The notes under the pieces are model-generated. The model searched no databases. It had not been told where the DNA came from and saw only the letters and a list, made by a program, of their open reading frames with translations. Below, piece after piece: positions 43,199-55,016 of a stretch of DNA of 64,000 nt (positions within the stretch are counted from its first letter, which is position 1; each line of letters begins with the position of its first letter). The stretch lies in assembly GCA_005240145.1 (NCBI GenBank), contig SBAS01000036.1:49188-113187 (forward strand), written 5' to 3'. The stretch is from Nitrosomonadales bacterium (lineage in GTDB: Bacteria > Pseudomonadota > Gammaproteobacteria > Burkholderiales > SG8-39). The position numbers and the translations under genes are program-made.

Positions 43199-43429
43199 AT
43201 GGATACCTACATGACGGTCAAAGGTCAGATCGTGATCCCCTCGAAAATCCGGCGGAAGTTTGGAATCAAGGAGGGAACGCGCGTACAGGTGGACGTGGAC
43301 GAGCAAATGCATCGAATCATCCTCACCCCCGTCACGCGCGACTACGTTCAGAACATGCGCGGAAAGTACAAGGGCAAGAGCTTGCTGGCGGCGCTGGCGG
43401 CGGAGAAGAAACGTGAGAAGGATCGCTGA
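43199..43429 (+). CDS. AbrB/MazE/SpoVT-family antitoxin
   Basis: MDTYMTVKGQIVIPSKIRRKFGIKEGTRVQVDVDEQMHRIILTPV. Confidence 0.92.
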   Translation: MDTYMTVKGQIVIPSKIRRKFGIKEGTRVQVDVDEQMHRIILTPVTRDYVQNMRGKYKGKSLLAALAAEKKREKDR

Positions 43430-43839
43430 TGGCGCGCAAGCCAAAGGCGCTGGTTTTCGACTCCTGGGCAGTACTCGCTTATCTGGGCGACGAAGCTTCC
43501 AGTCAGGAGATCGCCGATCTTATTGCTGGCGCCCATGAGAATCGGACTCCCATGTACATGTCCACCGTAAACGCCGGGGAAGTCTGGTACATCCTCGCCC
43601 GGGAAATTTCTGAAACGGAAGCGGATAAAGCGGTGGCGGACTTGGTAGGTCTCGGAATCGAACTGGTCGATGCCAATTGGCCACTCACCCGGATTGCCGG
43701 AGGTTTCAAGGCCCACCACCGGATGTCTTACGCCGACTGCTTTGCCGCATCACTCGCGAAAGATCGCAAGGCAGACCTCCTCACCGGGGACAAGGAATTC
43801 AAGCAAGTGGAGGAAGAAGTCAGTATTCGCTGGCTCTAG
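43429..43839 (+). CDS. PIN-domain (VapC-like) toxin
   Basis: LVFDSWAVLAYLGDEASSQEIADLIAGA...MSYADCFAASLAKDRKADLLTGDKEFKQVE. Confidence 0.92.
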   Translation: MARKPKALVFDSWAVLAYLGDEASSQEIADLIAGAHENRTPMYMSTVNAGEVWYILAREISETEADKAVADLVGLGIELVDANWPLTRIAGGFKAHHRMSYADCFAASLAKDRKADLLTGDKEFKQVEEEVSIRWL

Positions 43840-43865
43840 TTTTTTTGCTAGAAGCCGACCACAAT

Positions 43866-43896
43866 AAAAGTGAAGGGCGACCCGCTGCCGCCCTTC
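43866..43896 (-). terminator. Intrinsic terminator downstream of hppA
   Basis: Stem GAAGGGCG/CGCCCTTC (43872-43896); on the minus strand followed by ACTTTTATT. Confidence 0.65.
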
Positions 43897-43915
43897 CCGT
43901 GTCATTGTGGCGTGC

Positions 43916-45982
<2,067 letters not shown>

Positions 45983-46015
45983 GCTGATACCCCCCTGAAA
46001 AGAGGGGGAATTTTA

Positions 46016-46684
<669 letters not shown>

Positions 46685-47410
46685 TCAGGCGATCATTCTA
46701 CGCAACGCCTCGAGGTCCTGCGGCGTGTCGACCCCGGGCGGGATCTGCGCCGCGCTGACTGCGACCGCGATGCGATAGCCGTGCGAGAGCGCCCTCAACT
46801 GCTCGAGCGCTTCGGTTTGCTCCAGCAGGCTCGGCGCCAGGGATGAAAATGTCTGCAGGAATTCGACCCGGTAGCCGTAAATTCCCGCGTGCCGGTAGCA
46901 AATCCCGCCCGGCTCGCGTGGAAACGGGATGCGCGAGCGCGAGAAGTACAGCGCGTAACCGGCCGCATCGAACACGACCTTCACCACGTTCGGATTCGCG
47001 AGCGACGCCTCGTCGTGGATCGGGTGGCAGGCGGTGGACATGCTTGCTTCCTTGCTGCTAGCGAGCGTCGCGGCGACTGACTTGATCAGGCCGGCATCGA
47101 TCAGCGGCTCGTCGCCCTGGACATTGACCACGATGTCGCCGGCCGCGAGGCCGAGCGTTGCCGCCGCCTCGGCGATGCGGTCGGTGCCCGAGGCATGATC
47201 GCCGCGGGTCATGAGTGCGCGGTGCCCCGCCCGTGCGACCGCCTTCAGGATGCGCTCGTCGTCGGTCGCGACCGCCACGCTGCGCGCGCCGCTTGCCTGT
47301 GCACGCTCGCAGACATGGACCACCATCGGCCTGCCGCCCAGGTCCGCGAGCGGCTTGCCGGGAAATCGCGTCGAGGCGTAGCGCGCCGGGATGATGACGT
47401 GAAACGTCAG
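46685..47410 (-). CDS. kdsB: 3-deoxy-manno-octulosonate cytidylyltransferase, probable CTG start
   Basis: [37 protein letters not shown]...[12 protein letters not shown]. Confidence 0.94.
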   Translation of the reverse strand: MTFHVIIPARYASTRFPGKPLADLGGRPMVVHVCERAQASGARSVAVATDDERILKAVARAGHRALMTRGDHASGTDRIAEAAATLGLAAGDIVVNVQGDEPLIDAGLIKSVAATLASSKEASMSTACHPIHDEASLANPNVVKVVFDAAGYALYFSRSRIPFPREPGGICYRHAGIYGYRVEFLQTFSSLAPSLLEQTEALEQLRALSHGYRIAVAVSAAQIPPGVDTPQDLEALRRMIA

Positions 47411-47589
47411 TTCACTTCCTCTTCGGGTGGCAGCTTGCGCGCGTCCTCTTCGAGCATCACGGGGATGCCGTCCTTGACCGGGAAGCCGAGGCGGTCGGCC
47501 TTGCAGACGAGCTCGCCAGGCCCCTTGCGATGCACCAGGGGGCCCTTGCAAAGGGGACAGACGAGGATTTCAAGCAGCTTTGGATCCAC
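47407..47589 (-). CDS. Trm112-family protein
   Basis: [51 protein letters not shown]. Confidence 0.93.
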   Translation of the reverse strand: MDPKLLEILVCPLCKGPLVHRKGPGELVCKADRLGFPVKDGIPVMLEEDARKLPPEEEVN

Positions 47590-48550
47590 TCAGCTTCTCC
47601 AGCAGCCAGCGTTCGAACGCAGGATCGAGCGACGCGCTCACCGGGAACACCCAGTGATTCGGTTTGGCAAAGCGCTTGCATTTTACCGCGTCCTTTTCCG
47701 TCATCACGACCGGCGCCGGGTCGCCGAAGTCCAGATCCGCGGCGACAAACGCATGGTGGTCGGGAAACGGGTGCGGCACGACTTTCAGCCCGAAACGCGC
47801 AAGCTGGAGGAAAAAGCGTTGCGGATCGCCGATGCCCGCCACTGCGTGAACCTTCTGCCCGGCGAAGGATTTCAGCGTGCGCACGTCATGCGCGTTGGCG
47901 ATGCAAACCAGGTTATCGCCCAGCAATTCCATCTTGTAGCCTTGGATGGCCGCGTTCTCGTGCGTGACCAGCGCGCCGACGGAGGCAAGGCGGGATGGCG
48001 GCTCGCGCAGTGGGCCGGCGGGCTGCAGGAAGCCATTGCCGAAACCGCGCCCGTCCACCACGCAGATCTCGATGTCGCGCGCCAGGGCGTAGTGCTGCAG
48101 ACCGTCGTCGGTGATGATAACGTCGCACTCCGGGTGCTCCTCGCGCAGCGCGCGGCAGGCCGCAACGCGCTCGGGCGCGACCCACACCGGGCAGCCGCTG
48201 CGGCGCGCAAGCAGCATCGGTTCGTCGCCGACTTCGGCCGGATCGGAGGCGATGCTGGCTTCCCTGGGGGCCCCGCCCTTGGCGGCAGCCGAGCCTCCAT
48301 AGCCCCGCGAAACGATGCCGGGTTTCCACTTCGCTGCCTTGAGGATCTCGGCGATGCGCAGCACCAGCGGCGTCTTGCCGCTCCCGCCGGCCGTCAGATT
48401 GCCGACGACGATGACGGGAATTCCGGGGTGTTCGGTTCCAAGTATTTTTATTCGGTAGAGAAAACGGCGAACGACTGCCACAACACCAAACACCAGGCTT
48501 ACCGGCCACAGCAGCCAGGCGACGAGGCCGCGGCTGCTCCAATGCCCCAC
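47570..48550 (-). CDS. lpxK: Tetraacyldisaccharide 4'-kinase
   Basis: [42 protein letters not shown]...[12 protein letters not shown]. Confidence 0.96.
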   Translation of the reverse strand: MGHWSSRGLVAWLLWPVSLVFGVVAVVRRFLYRIKILGTEHPGIPVIVVGNLTAGGSGKTPLVLRIAEILKAAKWKPGIVSRGYGGSAAAKGGAPREASIASDPAEVGDEPMLLARRSGCPVWVAPERVAACRALREEHPECDVIITDDGLQHYALARDIEICVVDGRGFGNGFLQPAGPLREPPSRLASVGALVTHENAAIQGYKMELLGDNLVCIANAHDVRTLKSFAGQKVHAVAGIGDPQRFFLQLARFGLKVVPHPFPDHHAFVAADLDFGDPAPVVMTEKDAVKCKRFAKPNHWVFPVSASLDPAFERWLLEKLSGSKAA

Positions 48551-48966
48551 TACTTCGCGGACTGCGTGGTGAACGTGATCTGCGACAGGCCGGCGACGCG
48601 GGAAGCTTCCATGACCCTGATCACCGACTGGTGCGTCGCCACGGCATCGGCGCTGATGATGACGATGGGCTCGCGCAGTCCGGCGCCGGCGCGCCGCAGC
48701 TCACCTGCGAGCTGCTCGACGCTGGCGAACTCGACCGGGCTCTTGTTGATCACGTACTGGCCCTTGGCGTTCACCAGTACGCTCACTTCGCCGGGCCGTT
48801 CCATCTGCTTGTCGGCATCCGCCGTGGGCAGGTTGATCTGCAGTTCGGTGTACTTCGAGTAGGTGGTGCTGATCATGAGGAAGATCAGGATCACCATCAT
48901 GACGTCGATCAGGGGCACGAGGTTGATCTCGGGCTCCTCCTTGTAGCGGCCGCGCTGGAAGTTCAT
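48550..48966 (-). CDS. exbD: ExbD/TolR-family biopolymer transporter
   Basis: MNFQRGRYKEEPEINLVPLIDVMMVILIFLMISTTYSKYTELQINLPTA. Confidence 0.94.
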   Translation of the reverse strand: MNFQRGRYKEEPEINLVPLIDVMMVILIFLMISTTYSKYTELQINLPTADADKQMERPGEVSVLVNAKGQYVINKSPVEFASVEQLAGELRRAGAGLREPIVIISADAVATHQSVIRVMEASRVAGLSQITFTTQSAK

Positions 48967-48973
48967 CGCCGCG

Positions 48974-49600
48974 CTACTTCGGCCTGCCCAGGTAGCCCTC
49001 GCGCTCGCCGTGCACGATGTCGATGAGCTTGGAGGCCGCCTGCTCCATCATGACGACGATGCCGTCCACCTTGTTCTTGAAGTGGCGGTAGAAAATGAGC
49101 GACGGAATCGAGATCGCGATGCCGGCCGCGGTGTTGTAGAGCGCGATCGAAATGCCGTGCGCGAGCTGCTGCGGGTTGGTGCCGCCCGGCGCCTGCGAAC
49201 CGAAGATCTCGATCATGCCCACCACCGTGCCGAACAGGCCCAGCAGCGGCGCGGCGGTGGCGATGGTGCCCAGGGTGGTGAGGAATCGCTCCAGGTTGTG
49301 CGCCGTGGCGCGCCCCGCCTCCTCGATCGCCTCTTTCATCACGTGCCGCGGGCTCTTCTCGTTGCGCAGGCCCGCGGCCAGCACTTCGCCCAGCGGTGAA
49401 TCCTTGGCGAGCTTGTCGAGGATATCGGGGGTAATTCCCTGCCGCGCGTAAACCGAGAGCACCTGCTCCAGCAGCGTCGGCGGCACGATCTTCGATTCCC
49501 GCAGGGAAATCGAGCGCTCGATGATCAGGGCCACCGCGATGACGGAGGTCAACAGCAGCGGCCAGATGGGCCAGCCCGCGGCCTGGATGATGGCAAACAA
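48974..49600 (-). CDS. exbB: MotA/TolQ/ExbB proton channel
   Basis: LGTIATAAPLLGLFGTVVGMIEIFGSQAPGGTNPQQLAHGISIALYNTAAGIAISIPSLIFYRHF; TTG start likely. Confidence 0.92.
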   Translation of the reverse strand: MFAIIQAAGWPIWPLLLTSVIAVALIIERSISLRESKIVPPTLLEQVLSVYARQGITPDILDKLAKDSPLGEVLAAGLRNEKSPRHVMKEAIEEAGRATAHNLERFLTTLGTIATAAPLLGLFGTVVGMIEIFGSQAPGGTNPQQLAHGISIALYNTAAGIAISIPSLIFYRHFKNKVDGIVVMMEQAASKLIDIVHGEREGYLGRPK

Positions 49601-49715
49601 GGCGCTATCCTTTGAAAGGTAATTACATTTTCGTGCGCGAACTTTAGCCAAACCGCATGTGAGCGGCAACTTCGTCGGCCGCTTCTGCGCCGCTTGGCTG
49701 GTTGTCCCGCGCCCG

Positions 49716-49750
49716 ATATCCACAAAAGATGTGGATAAGTTTGTGGATTA
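49716..49750. promoter_or_regulatory. Cluster of DnaA-box-like 9-mers
   Basis: ATATCCACA (49716-49724), TGTGGATAA (49730-49738, reverse complement of consensus TTATCCACA), TGTGGATTA (49742-49750). Confidence 0.65.
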
Positions 49751-49800
49751 TCCCTGAACCGCCGGACACGTCCTCCTTGGGATGCGCCGTAACACGGTTG

Positions 49801-49817
49801 CGATGAATTTTTCATCG
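49801..49817. repeat. Perfect hairpin CGATGAA-TTT-TTCATCG
   Basis: 7-bp arms, 3-nt loop in exbB/xseA intergenic region. Confidence 0.6.
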
Positions 49818-49934
49818 GTCATTTGTACATTTGAAACAGCGTGTTACGTATAAGAATCGGCTTCCGCAAGGATTCCCTGCGCGGCGGCAAGCCTGCTCGG
49901 CAGGCGTGTGGACTAGTGTAGTCTCGGCGCCGTC

Positions 49935-51152
49935 ATGGAACTTGACTTTCCGCCTGCCGGACCCGCGGTTCTGAGCGTTTCCCAGCTGCTGCGCAGCGCC
50001 CGCGACCTGCTCGAACGGCGTTTCCCCCTGCAATGGATCGGGGGCGAGATCTCGAACCTGCGCCCGGCCGCTTCGGGCCACCTGTATTTCACGCTCAAGG
50101 ACGAATCCGCGCAGGTGGATTGCGTCATGTTCAAGAGCCGCGCCGCGGCGCTCGACTGGGAGCCGGCGGACGGGCTGCGCGTCGAAGCGCGGGCCCTGGT
50201 GACCCTGTACGAGCCGCGTGGCCGCTTCCAGTTGAACGTCGAGGCGATGCGCCGCGCCGGGCTCGGCGCCCTGTACGAGCGCTTTCTCAAACTCAAGGAC
50301 AAGCTCGCGCGTGAAGGCCTCTTCGATACCGGCGTGAAGCGCGCGATCCCAGCGCATCCACGGCAGATCGGCGTGGTCACCTCGCTCGCTGCGGCCGCGC
50401 TGCGCGATGTCCTGACGACGCTGCGGCGCCGCAACCCTTCGATCCCCGTGGTGGTCTACCCGGCGCCGGTGCAGGGCGAGGGTGCAGCGGCCAAGCTGGT
50501 GCAGGCGCTTGCCGTGGCCAACGCGCGCGCCGAGTGCGACGTGCTGCTGCTGGTGCGCGGCGGAGGCTCGATCGAGGACCTGTGGCAGTTCAACGAGGAA
50601 GTGCTCGCCCGCGCGATCCGCGCCTCCGCCATCCCGGTGGTCGCCGGCGTCGGCCACGAGACCGACTTCACCATCGCCGACTTCGCCGCCGACGAGCGCG
50701 CGCCAACGCCCACCGCGGCAGCCGAGCTGGTCAGCCCTTCGCTCGAAGCCCTGCGCGAGCGCATTGCCGAGACAGCCCTGCGGCTTTCACGCCAGGCCGC
50801 GCGACGGATCGAAACCGCGATGCAGACCGTGGACGCGCTCGCGCGCCGCCTCGTCCACCCCGCCGAGCGCCTGCTAGGCCTGCGGCAGAACCTGGGCCAT
50901 CTGGCCAAGCGCCTCTCGTCGGCCACGGCGCGCCTGCTCGAGGGTTTCGCCGCGCAGATGCACGTTGCGCAAAAGAGCCTCGTCAGCCTGGATCCCGCCG
51001 CCGTCCTCGGCCGCGGCTTTTCCCTCACCCGCAACGCGAGCGGCGCATTGTTGCGGGATGCCTCGAAGGTCAGCGCAGGCGAGCGCATCGTCACCACCCT
51101 CGCCAAAGGCAGCATCGAGAGCGAAGTGCTGAAGAAGCCGCGCCAAGCATGA
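49935..51152 (+). CDS. xseA: Exodeoxyribonuclease VII large subunit
   Basis: [54 protein letters not shown]...[16 protein letters not shown]. Confidence 0.96.
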   Translation: MELDFPPAGPAVLSVSQLLRSARDLLERRFPLQWIGGEISNLRPAASGHLYFTLKDESAQVDCVMFKSRAAALDWEPADGLRVEARALVTLYEPRGRFQLNVEAMRRAGLGALYERFLKLKDKLAREGLFDTGVKRAIPAHPRQIGVVTSLAAAALRDVLTTLRRRNPSIPVVVYPAPVQGEGAAAKLVQALAVANARAECDVLLLVRGGGSIEDLWQFNEEVLARAIRASAIPVVAGVGHETDFTIADFAADERAPTPTAAAELVSPSLEALRERIAETALRLSRQAARRIETAMQTVDALARRLVHPAERLLGLRQNLGHLAKRLSSATARLLEGFAAQMHVAQKSLVSLDPAAVLGRGFSLTRNASGALLRDASKVSAGERIVTTLAKGSIESEVLKKPRQA

Positions 51153-51562
51153 GAATTCGCGCCGTTGCAGCGGTAACGATTGCGACGCTTGTCCAGAGCG
51201 CGGGCGCCACGGAGGCAGAGCGGCCGCAACTGAAGGACGTGTCGGTGGTTCGCATCGCGCACTACAGCGTTCCTTCCACCGTGATCACCGACCGCGAGCA
51301 GGTGAGGGCGATCGTGGGCGAGCTGGCGCGGCTGCGCAGCAAGCCCTGGCGCCGGGCGGATACGAAGCTTTCCTGCTACGCGACCCTGGTGCTGCTGCGC
51401 GGAGACCGTACGCTGACGCTGTTCCGCATCAAGCCGGAGGCGGTGGTCGAACGCGCACCGGGAAAAGGGCAATCGAGCTACAGCATCGCGACCAGTGAAG
51501 GCGATTTGCCGAGAATCAGCGCGCTGCTGGCGGAAATCCCGCCGGCGAAGGATTGCAATTAG
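51149..51562 (+). CDS. Hypothetical exported protein
   Basis: Short signal peptide [27 protein letters not shown] overlap with xseA. Confidence 0.65.
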   Translation: MRIRAVAAVTIATLVQSAGATEAERPQLKDVSVVRIAHYSVPSTVITDREQVRAIVGELARLRSKPWRRADTKLSCYATLVLLRGDRTLTLFRIKPEAVVERAPGKGQSSYSIATSEGDLPRISALLAEIPPAKDCN

Positions 51563-51566
51563 CGCC

Positions 51567-52259
51567 GTGGTCGTCGAGCAGCTCTGGCGCTATCCGGTCA
51601 AGTCCATGCTGGGTGAATCCTGCGCCTCGTTGCGCGTGAACGCGCGCGGTGTCGAAGGCGACAGGCTTTACGCAGTGCGCGACGCCAACGGCAAGCTTGG
51701 GAGCGGCAAGGATTCGAGACGCTTATGCCGAATCGCCGGCTTGTTCGATCTGCGTGCGACAAGCGTTGATGGCGTGACCTCGGTTGTCTTCCCCAACCGG
51801 GAGAAAATCTCTGCGCACGACGCGGAGATACACGCTGCACTCTCAAGAATGCTCGCGCAACCGGTCACGCTCTCGCTGGAAGGCGCCACGCCGCATTTCG
51901 ACGCCGCGCCAATCCACATCCTTACTACGGCTTCGCTTGCATGGCTCAAGCATGCGCTTCCCGATGTGAAGGCCGATGAGCGGCGCTTCCGGCCGAACCT
52001 GTTGCTCGCCACGGAGGGCTCAGGCCCGCTGGAACAGCAGTGGATCGGCAGAACGCTCGAGGTCGGGGAGCAGCTCAAGCTGCGCATCACGGATCCAACC
52101 GAGCGTTGCCGCATGGTGACACTCGGCCAGAGCGAACTCCCCGAGGACGCGGGGGTCCTGCGTGTGATTGCGCAGAAACTCGGCGCGCTGTTCGGCGTCT
52201 ACGCAGAGGTTCTCACGCCGGGCGAAGTTCGCGTCGGCGATCCGGTAAGAATCGTATGA
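51567..52259 (+). CDS. MOSC-domain protein
   Basis: VEQLWRYPVKSMLGESCASLRVNARGVEGDRLYAVRDANGKLGSGKDSRRL...DERRFRPNLLL; GTG start. Confidence 0.88.
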   Translation: MVVEQLWRYPVKSMLGESCASLRVNARGVEGDRLYAVRDANGKLGSGKDSRRLCRIAGLFDLRATSVDGVTSVVFPNREKISAHDAEIHAALSRMLAQPVTLSLEGATPHFDAAPIHILTTASLAWLKHALPDVKADERRFRPNLLLATEGSGPLEQQWIGRTLEVGEQLKLRITDPTERCRMVTLGQSELPEDAGVLRVIAQKLGALFGVYAEVLTPGEVRVGDPVRIV

Positions 52260-52263
52260 ATGG

Positions 52264-52283
52264 GTCCCCGCTTCCGCGGGGAC
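52264..52283. repeat. REP-like palindrome
   Basis: GTCCCCGC-TTCC-GCGGGGAC; antisense reads VVPAEAGTH, a familiar REP-derived pseudo-peptide. Confidence 0.65.
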
Positions 52284-52296
52284 GACATGCAATGAA

Positions 52297-52437
52297 TTAG
52301 CGCGCGCCCAGGGCGCGCGAAGCGCGGCCGGTATCCTTTTTCTTCACCCAGAACACCATGCCGAAGCGGCGCTTGCCGGCGCCGGGGCGCTGCGAGACTT
52401 TCATCGTGTAGTAGTCGGCCTTGCGGATGCTTACCAT
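52297..52437 (-). CDS. Small basic 46-aa protein of unknown function
   Basis: MVSIRKADYYTMKVSQRPGAGKRRFGMVFWVKKKDTGRASRALGAR; strong SD (GAGGAGG) just upstream of ATG. Confidence 0.6.
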   Translation of the reverse strand: MVSIRKADYYTMKVSQRPGAGKRRFGMVFWVKKKDTGRASRALGAR

Positions 52438-52531
52438 GGTTCCTCCTCGGGAAAGTGCTGCGAGCCTATAATTCTGCGCCCAATTGAACACGATAGGCTA
52501 GCCGCCCTGTGCAGGATCCGAGGAGGGATGC

Positions 52532-52888
52532 ATGACAACAGCCGCAAATGTCGCGATCGCAGTGGTGGCCCTGCTGCACGCGTATTTCCTGGTGCTCGAG
52601 ATGTTTCTCTGGGACAAACCCTTCGGCCGGCGCGTGTTCAAGCTCACGCCCGAGTTCGCCGCGGCCACCAGGAGCCTGGCCGCGAACCAGGGCCTGTATA
52701 ACGGCTTCCTCGTGGCCGGCCTGCTGTGGGGCCTGTCGATGGGCGCGGCGGGGATACAGGTAAAGATGTTCTTTCTTGGTTGCGTCATCGCTGCGGGGCT
52801 CTTCGGCGGCACCACGGTGAGCCGCGCGATTCTCTTCGTGCAGGCGATCCCCGGCGTCATCGCGCTCGCCCTGGTGCTCGAATCCTGA
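52532..52888 (+). CDS. DUF1304 membrane protein
   Basis: ALLHAYFLVLEMFLWDKPFGRRVFKLTPEFAAATRSLAANQGLYNGFLVAGLLWG. Confidence 0.9.
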   Translation: MTTAANVAIAVVALLHAYFLVLEMFLWDKPFGRRVFKLTPEFAAATRSLAANQGLYNGFLVAGLLWGLSMGAAGIQVKMFFLGCVIAAGLFGGTTVSRAILFVQAIPGVIALALVLES

Positions 52889-52924
52889 TCCGCGCGGCAA
52901 GCGCCAGCCTATAATTTCCCGATC

Positions 52925-53482
52925 ATGGGCAACCGGCTCTCGAAGATCGCCACGCGCACCGGCGACAAGGGCGAAACCGGCCTGGGCGACGGCACGCGCG
53001 TCGCCAAGGACTCGGCCCGCATCCAGGCGCTGGGCGACATCGACGAACTCAATTCCAGCCTCGGCGTGCTGCTGGCGGAGAAAATGCCGGCCCCGCTGCG
53101 CGCGGCGCTGCTGGAGATCCAGCACGGCCTCTTCGACCTGGGCGGCGAAGTCTGCATCCCGGGCCACACGATGGTCACCGAGGCGCATGTTGCGCGCCTG
53201 GATGCACTGCTGCGGACCTACAACAAGGGCGTGCCGCCGCTGAAGGAGTTCATCCTGCCGGGCGGCACGCGCGCCGCCGCCCTCGCCCACCTCGCGCGCA
53301 CGGTGTGCCGGCGCGCCGAGCGCAGCGTGGTGGCACTGGGCCGCGCCGAGCCGGTCGGCGCGCGCTCGCGCGAGTACCTCAACCGGCTCTCGGACCTGCT
53401 GTTCGTGCTCGGACGGGCGTTGAACCGCGCCGGCAAGCGCGGCGACGTGCTCTGGCGCCACGAACGCAGGAAAAAGGCCTGA
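52925..53482 (+). CDS. Cob(I)alamin adenosyltransferase (PduO type)
   Basis: [46 protein letters not shown]...[10 protein letters not shown]. Confidence 0.94.
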   Translation: MGNRLSKIATRTGDKGETGLGDGTRVAKDSARIQALGDIDELNSSLGVLLAEKMPAPLRAALLEIQHGLFDLGGEVCIPGHTMVTEAHVARLDALLRTYNKGVPPLKEFILPGGTRAAALAHLARTVCRRAERSVVALGRAEPVGARSREYLNRLSDLLFVLGRALNRAGKRGDVLWRHERRKKA

Positions 53483-53485
53483 CAC

Positions 53486-54205
53486 ATGCCTGCCCGGCCG
53501 CGAGTGATCCGCGCGCTCCTGTTCGATGTCTTCGGCACGGTCGTGGACTGGCGCGGCTCGATCATCCGCGAATGCCGCGCGCTCGGGCGCCGCAAAAGGC
53601 TCGGTGTTGACTGGGACGCATTCGCCGACGCCTGGCGCGCGGGCTACCAGCCGGCGATGGCGCGCGTGCGCTCTGGAGAGCTGCCGTGGATGAATATCGA
53701 CCAGCTGCACCGCACGATCCTCGACGGACTGCTGGCGAAATTCGGCATCGACAGCCTTACCGAGGACGAGATCGACCATCTCAACCGCGCCTGGCACCGG
53801 CTCGATCCCTGGCCCGACGCACGCCGCGGCCTCGCGCTGCTCAAGCGCCGCTGCGTGATCGCCACGCTCTCGAACGGCAATGTCGCCCTGCTGGTCAACA
53901 TGGCGAAGCACGGCCGCCTGCCCTGGGATGCCGTCCTATCGGCGGAACTGTTCCGCCATTACAAGCCCGATCCGCAGGCCTACCTCGGCGCCGCGGCGAT
54001 GTTGGGATTCGAGCCCGGCGAGGTGATGATGGTCGCGGCGCACAAGGATGACCTGCGCGCGGCGCAGGCCTGCGGCCTCGCCGCCGCCTTCGTGCGCCGG
54101 CCGCGCGAGAAAGGCCCCAAGGTCAAGCTCGATGTGACGCCGGACCAGGACTTCGATTTCAACGCCAGGGACTTCGTCGACCTGGCGCGCAGGATGGCGG
54201 CATGA
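53486..54205 (+). CDS. Haloacid dehalogenase type II (HAD)
   Basis: [20 protein letters not shown]...[45 protein letters not shown]. Confidence 0.93.
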   Translation: MPARPRVIRALLFDVFGTVVDWRGSIIRECRALGRRKRLGVDWDAFADAWRAGYQPAMARVRSGELPWMNIDQLHRTILDGLLAKFGIDSLTEDEIDHLNRAWHRLDPWPDARRGLALLKRRCVIATLSNGNVALLVNMAKHGRLPWDAVLSAELFRHYKPDPQAYLGAAAMLGFEPGEVMMVAAHKDDLRAAQACGLAAAFVRRPREKGPKVKLDVTPDQDFDFNARDFVDLARRMAA

Positions 54206-54627
54206 GCAAGGCCGGCGCCAAGGCGACGACGCGCCATCGGATCCTCATCGTCGATGACGAGGAATCGATGCGCCTGCTGCTGGCCAAGATTATCGCCAGC
54301 GCCCTCAAGGCCGAGGTCACGCTCGCCGGCACCAGCGAGCAGGCGCTGCGCCTGGCGGGCAACTACGCCTACGACGCGATCCTGCTCGACCTGCTGATGC
54401 CGGGCATCGGCGGCTACGCGGTGCTGAAGGAGATCCGCCGCGCCTCGCCCAATGTCGCCACGCCCGTGATCATCGTTTCGGTGCTCTCCGACCGGATAAC
54501 GCAGGACCGCTGCATGGCAGCGGGCGCCACCGCCTATCTGGTCAAGCCGGTGCAGCGCAGCGCCCTCATCGCCACCGTGAAAACGCAGATGGCGAGCCGC
54601 GGCAAGCCGAAAACCGAGGATCAATGA
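54202..54627 (+). CDS. Single-domain response regulator (receiver)
   Basis: HRILIVDDEESMRLLLAKIIASAL...YDAILLDLLMPGIGGYAVLKEIRRASP...AYLVKPV. Confidence 0.93.
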   Translation: MSKAGAKATTRHRILIVDDEESMRLLLAKIIASALKAEVTLAGTSEQALRLAGNYAYDAILLDLLMPGIGGYAVLKEIRRASPNVATPVIIVSVLSDRITQDRCMAAGATAYLVKPVQRSALIATVKTQMASRGKPKTEDQ

Positions 54628-55016
54628 ACATGGCAGACATCAAAATCCTGAACGTCGAGGCGCTGGGCAAGCCGCTCGGCCAGTACTCGCACCTGACGCG
54701 GGTCAAGGGGGCGAGCGAAACGCTCTACATCGCCGGCATGCTCTGCGTCGGCGAGGATTTCGACACCCAGTGCACCGGTGTTTTCAAGCAGATCGAGATT
54801 GCGCTCAAGTCGGCCGGCGCCGGCTGGGGGAACGTCGCGCAGTTCACCACCTACCTGGTGCACTCCCAGGACATCCCCAGGTTCATGGCCTGGCGCCTGC
54901 GCGAATTCCCGAAAATGTTCCCGGACGGAAAGTATCCACCCAATACGCTGCTCATCATCGACCGGCTGGTGGGGGAGCAGTACCTCGTCGAGGTACAAAC
55001 CATCGCTGTGCTTTAG
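54624..55016 (+). CDS. RidA-family protein
   Basis: GQYSHLTRVKGASETLYIAGMLCVGEDFDTQCTGVFKQIEIALKSAGAGWGNVAQFTTYLVHSQDIPRF. Confidence 0.9.
   Translation: MNMADIKILNVEALGKPLGQYSHLTRVKGASETLYIAGMLCVGEDFDTQCTGVFKQIEIALKSAGAGWGNVAQFTTYLVHSQDIPRFMAWRLREFPKMFPDGKYPPNTLLIIDRLVGEQYLVEVQTIAVL

Noticed and set aside
49711-49760. DnaA-box cluster as chromosomal oriC
   Set aside because: No dnaA/dnaN/gyrB/parAB or AT-rich unwinding element nearby; only a regulatory or titration role is proposed.
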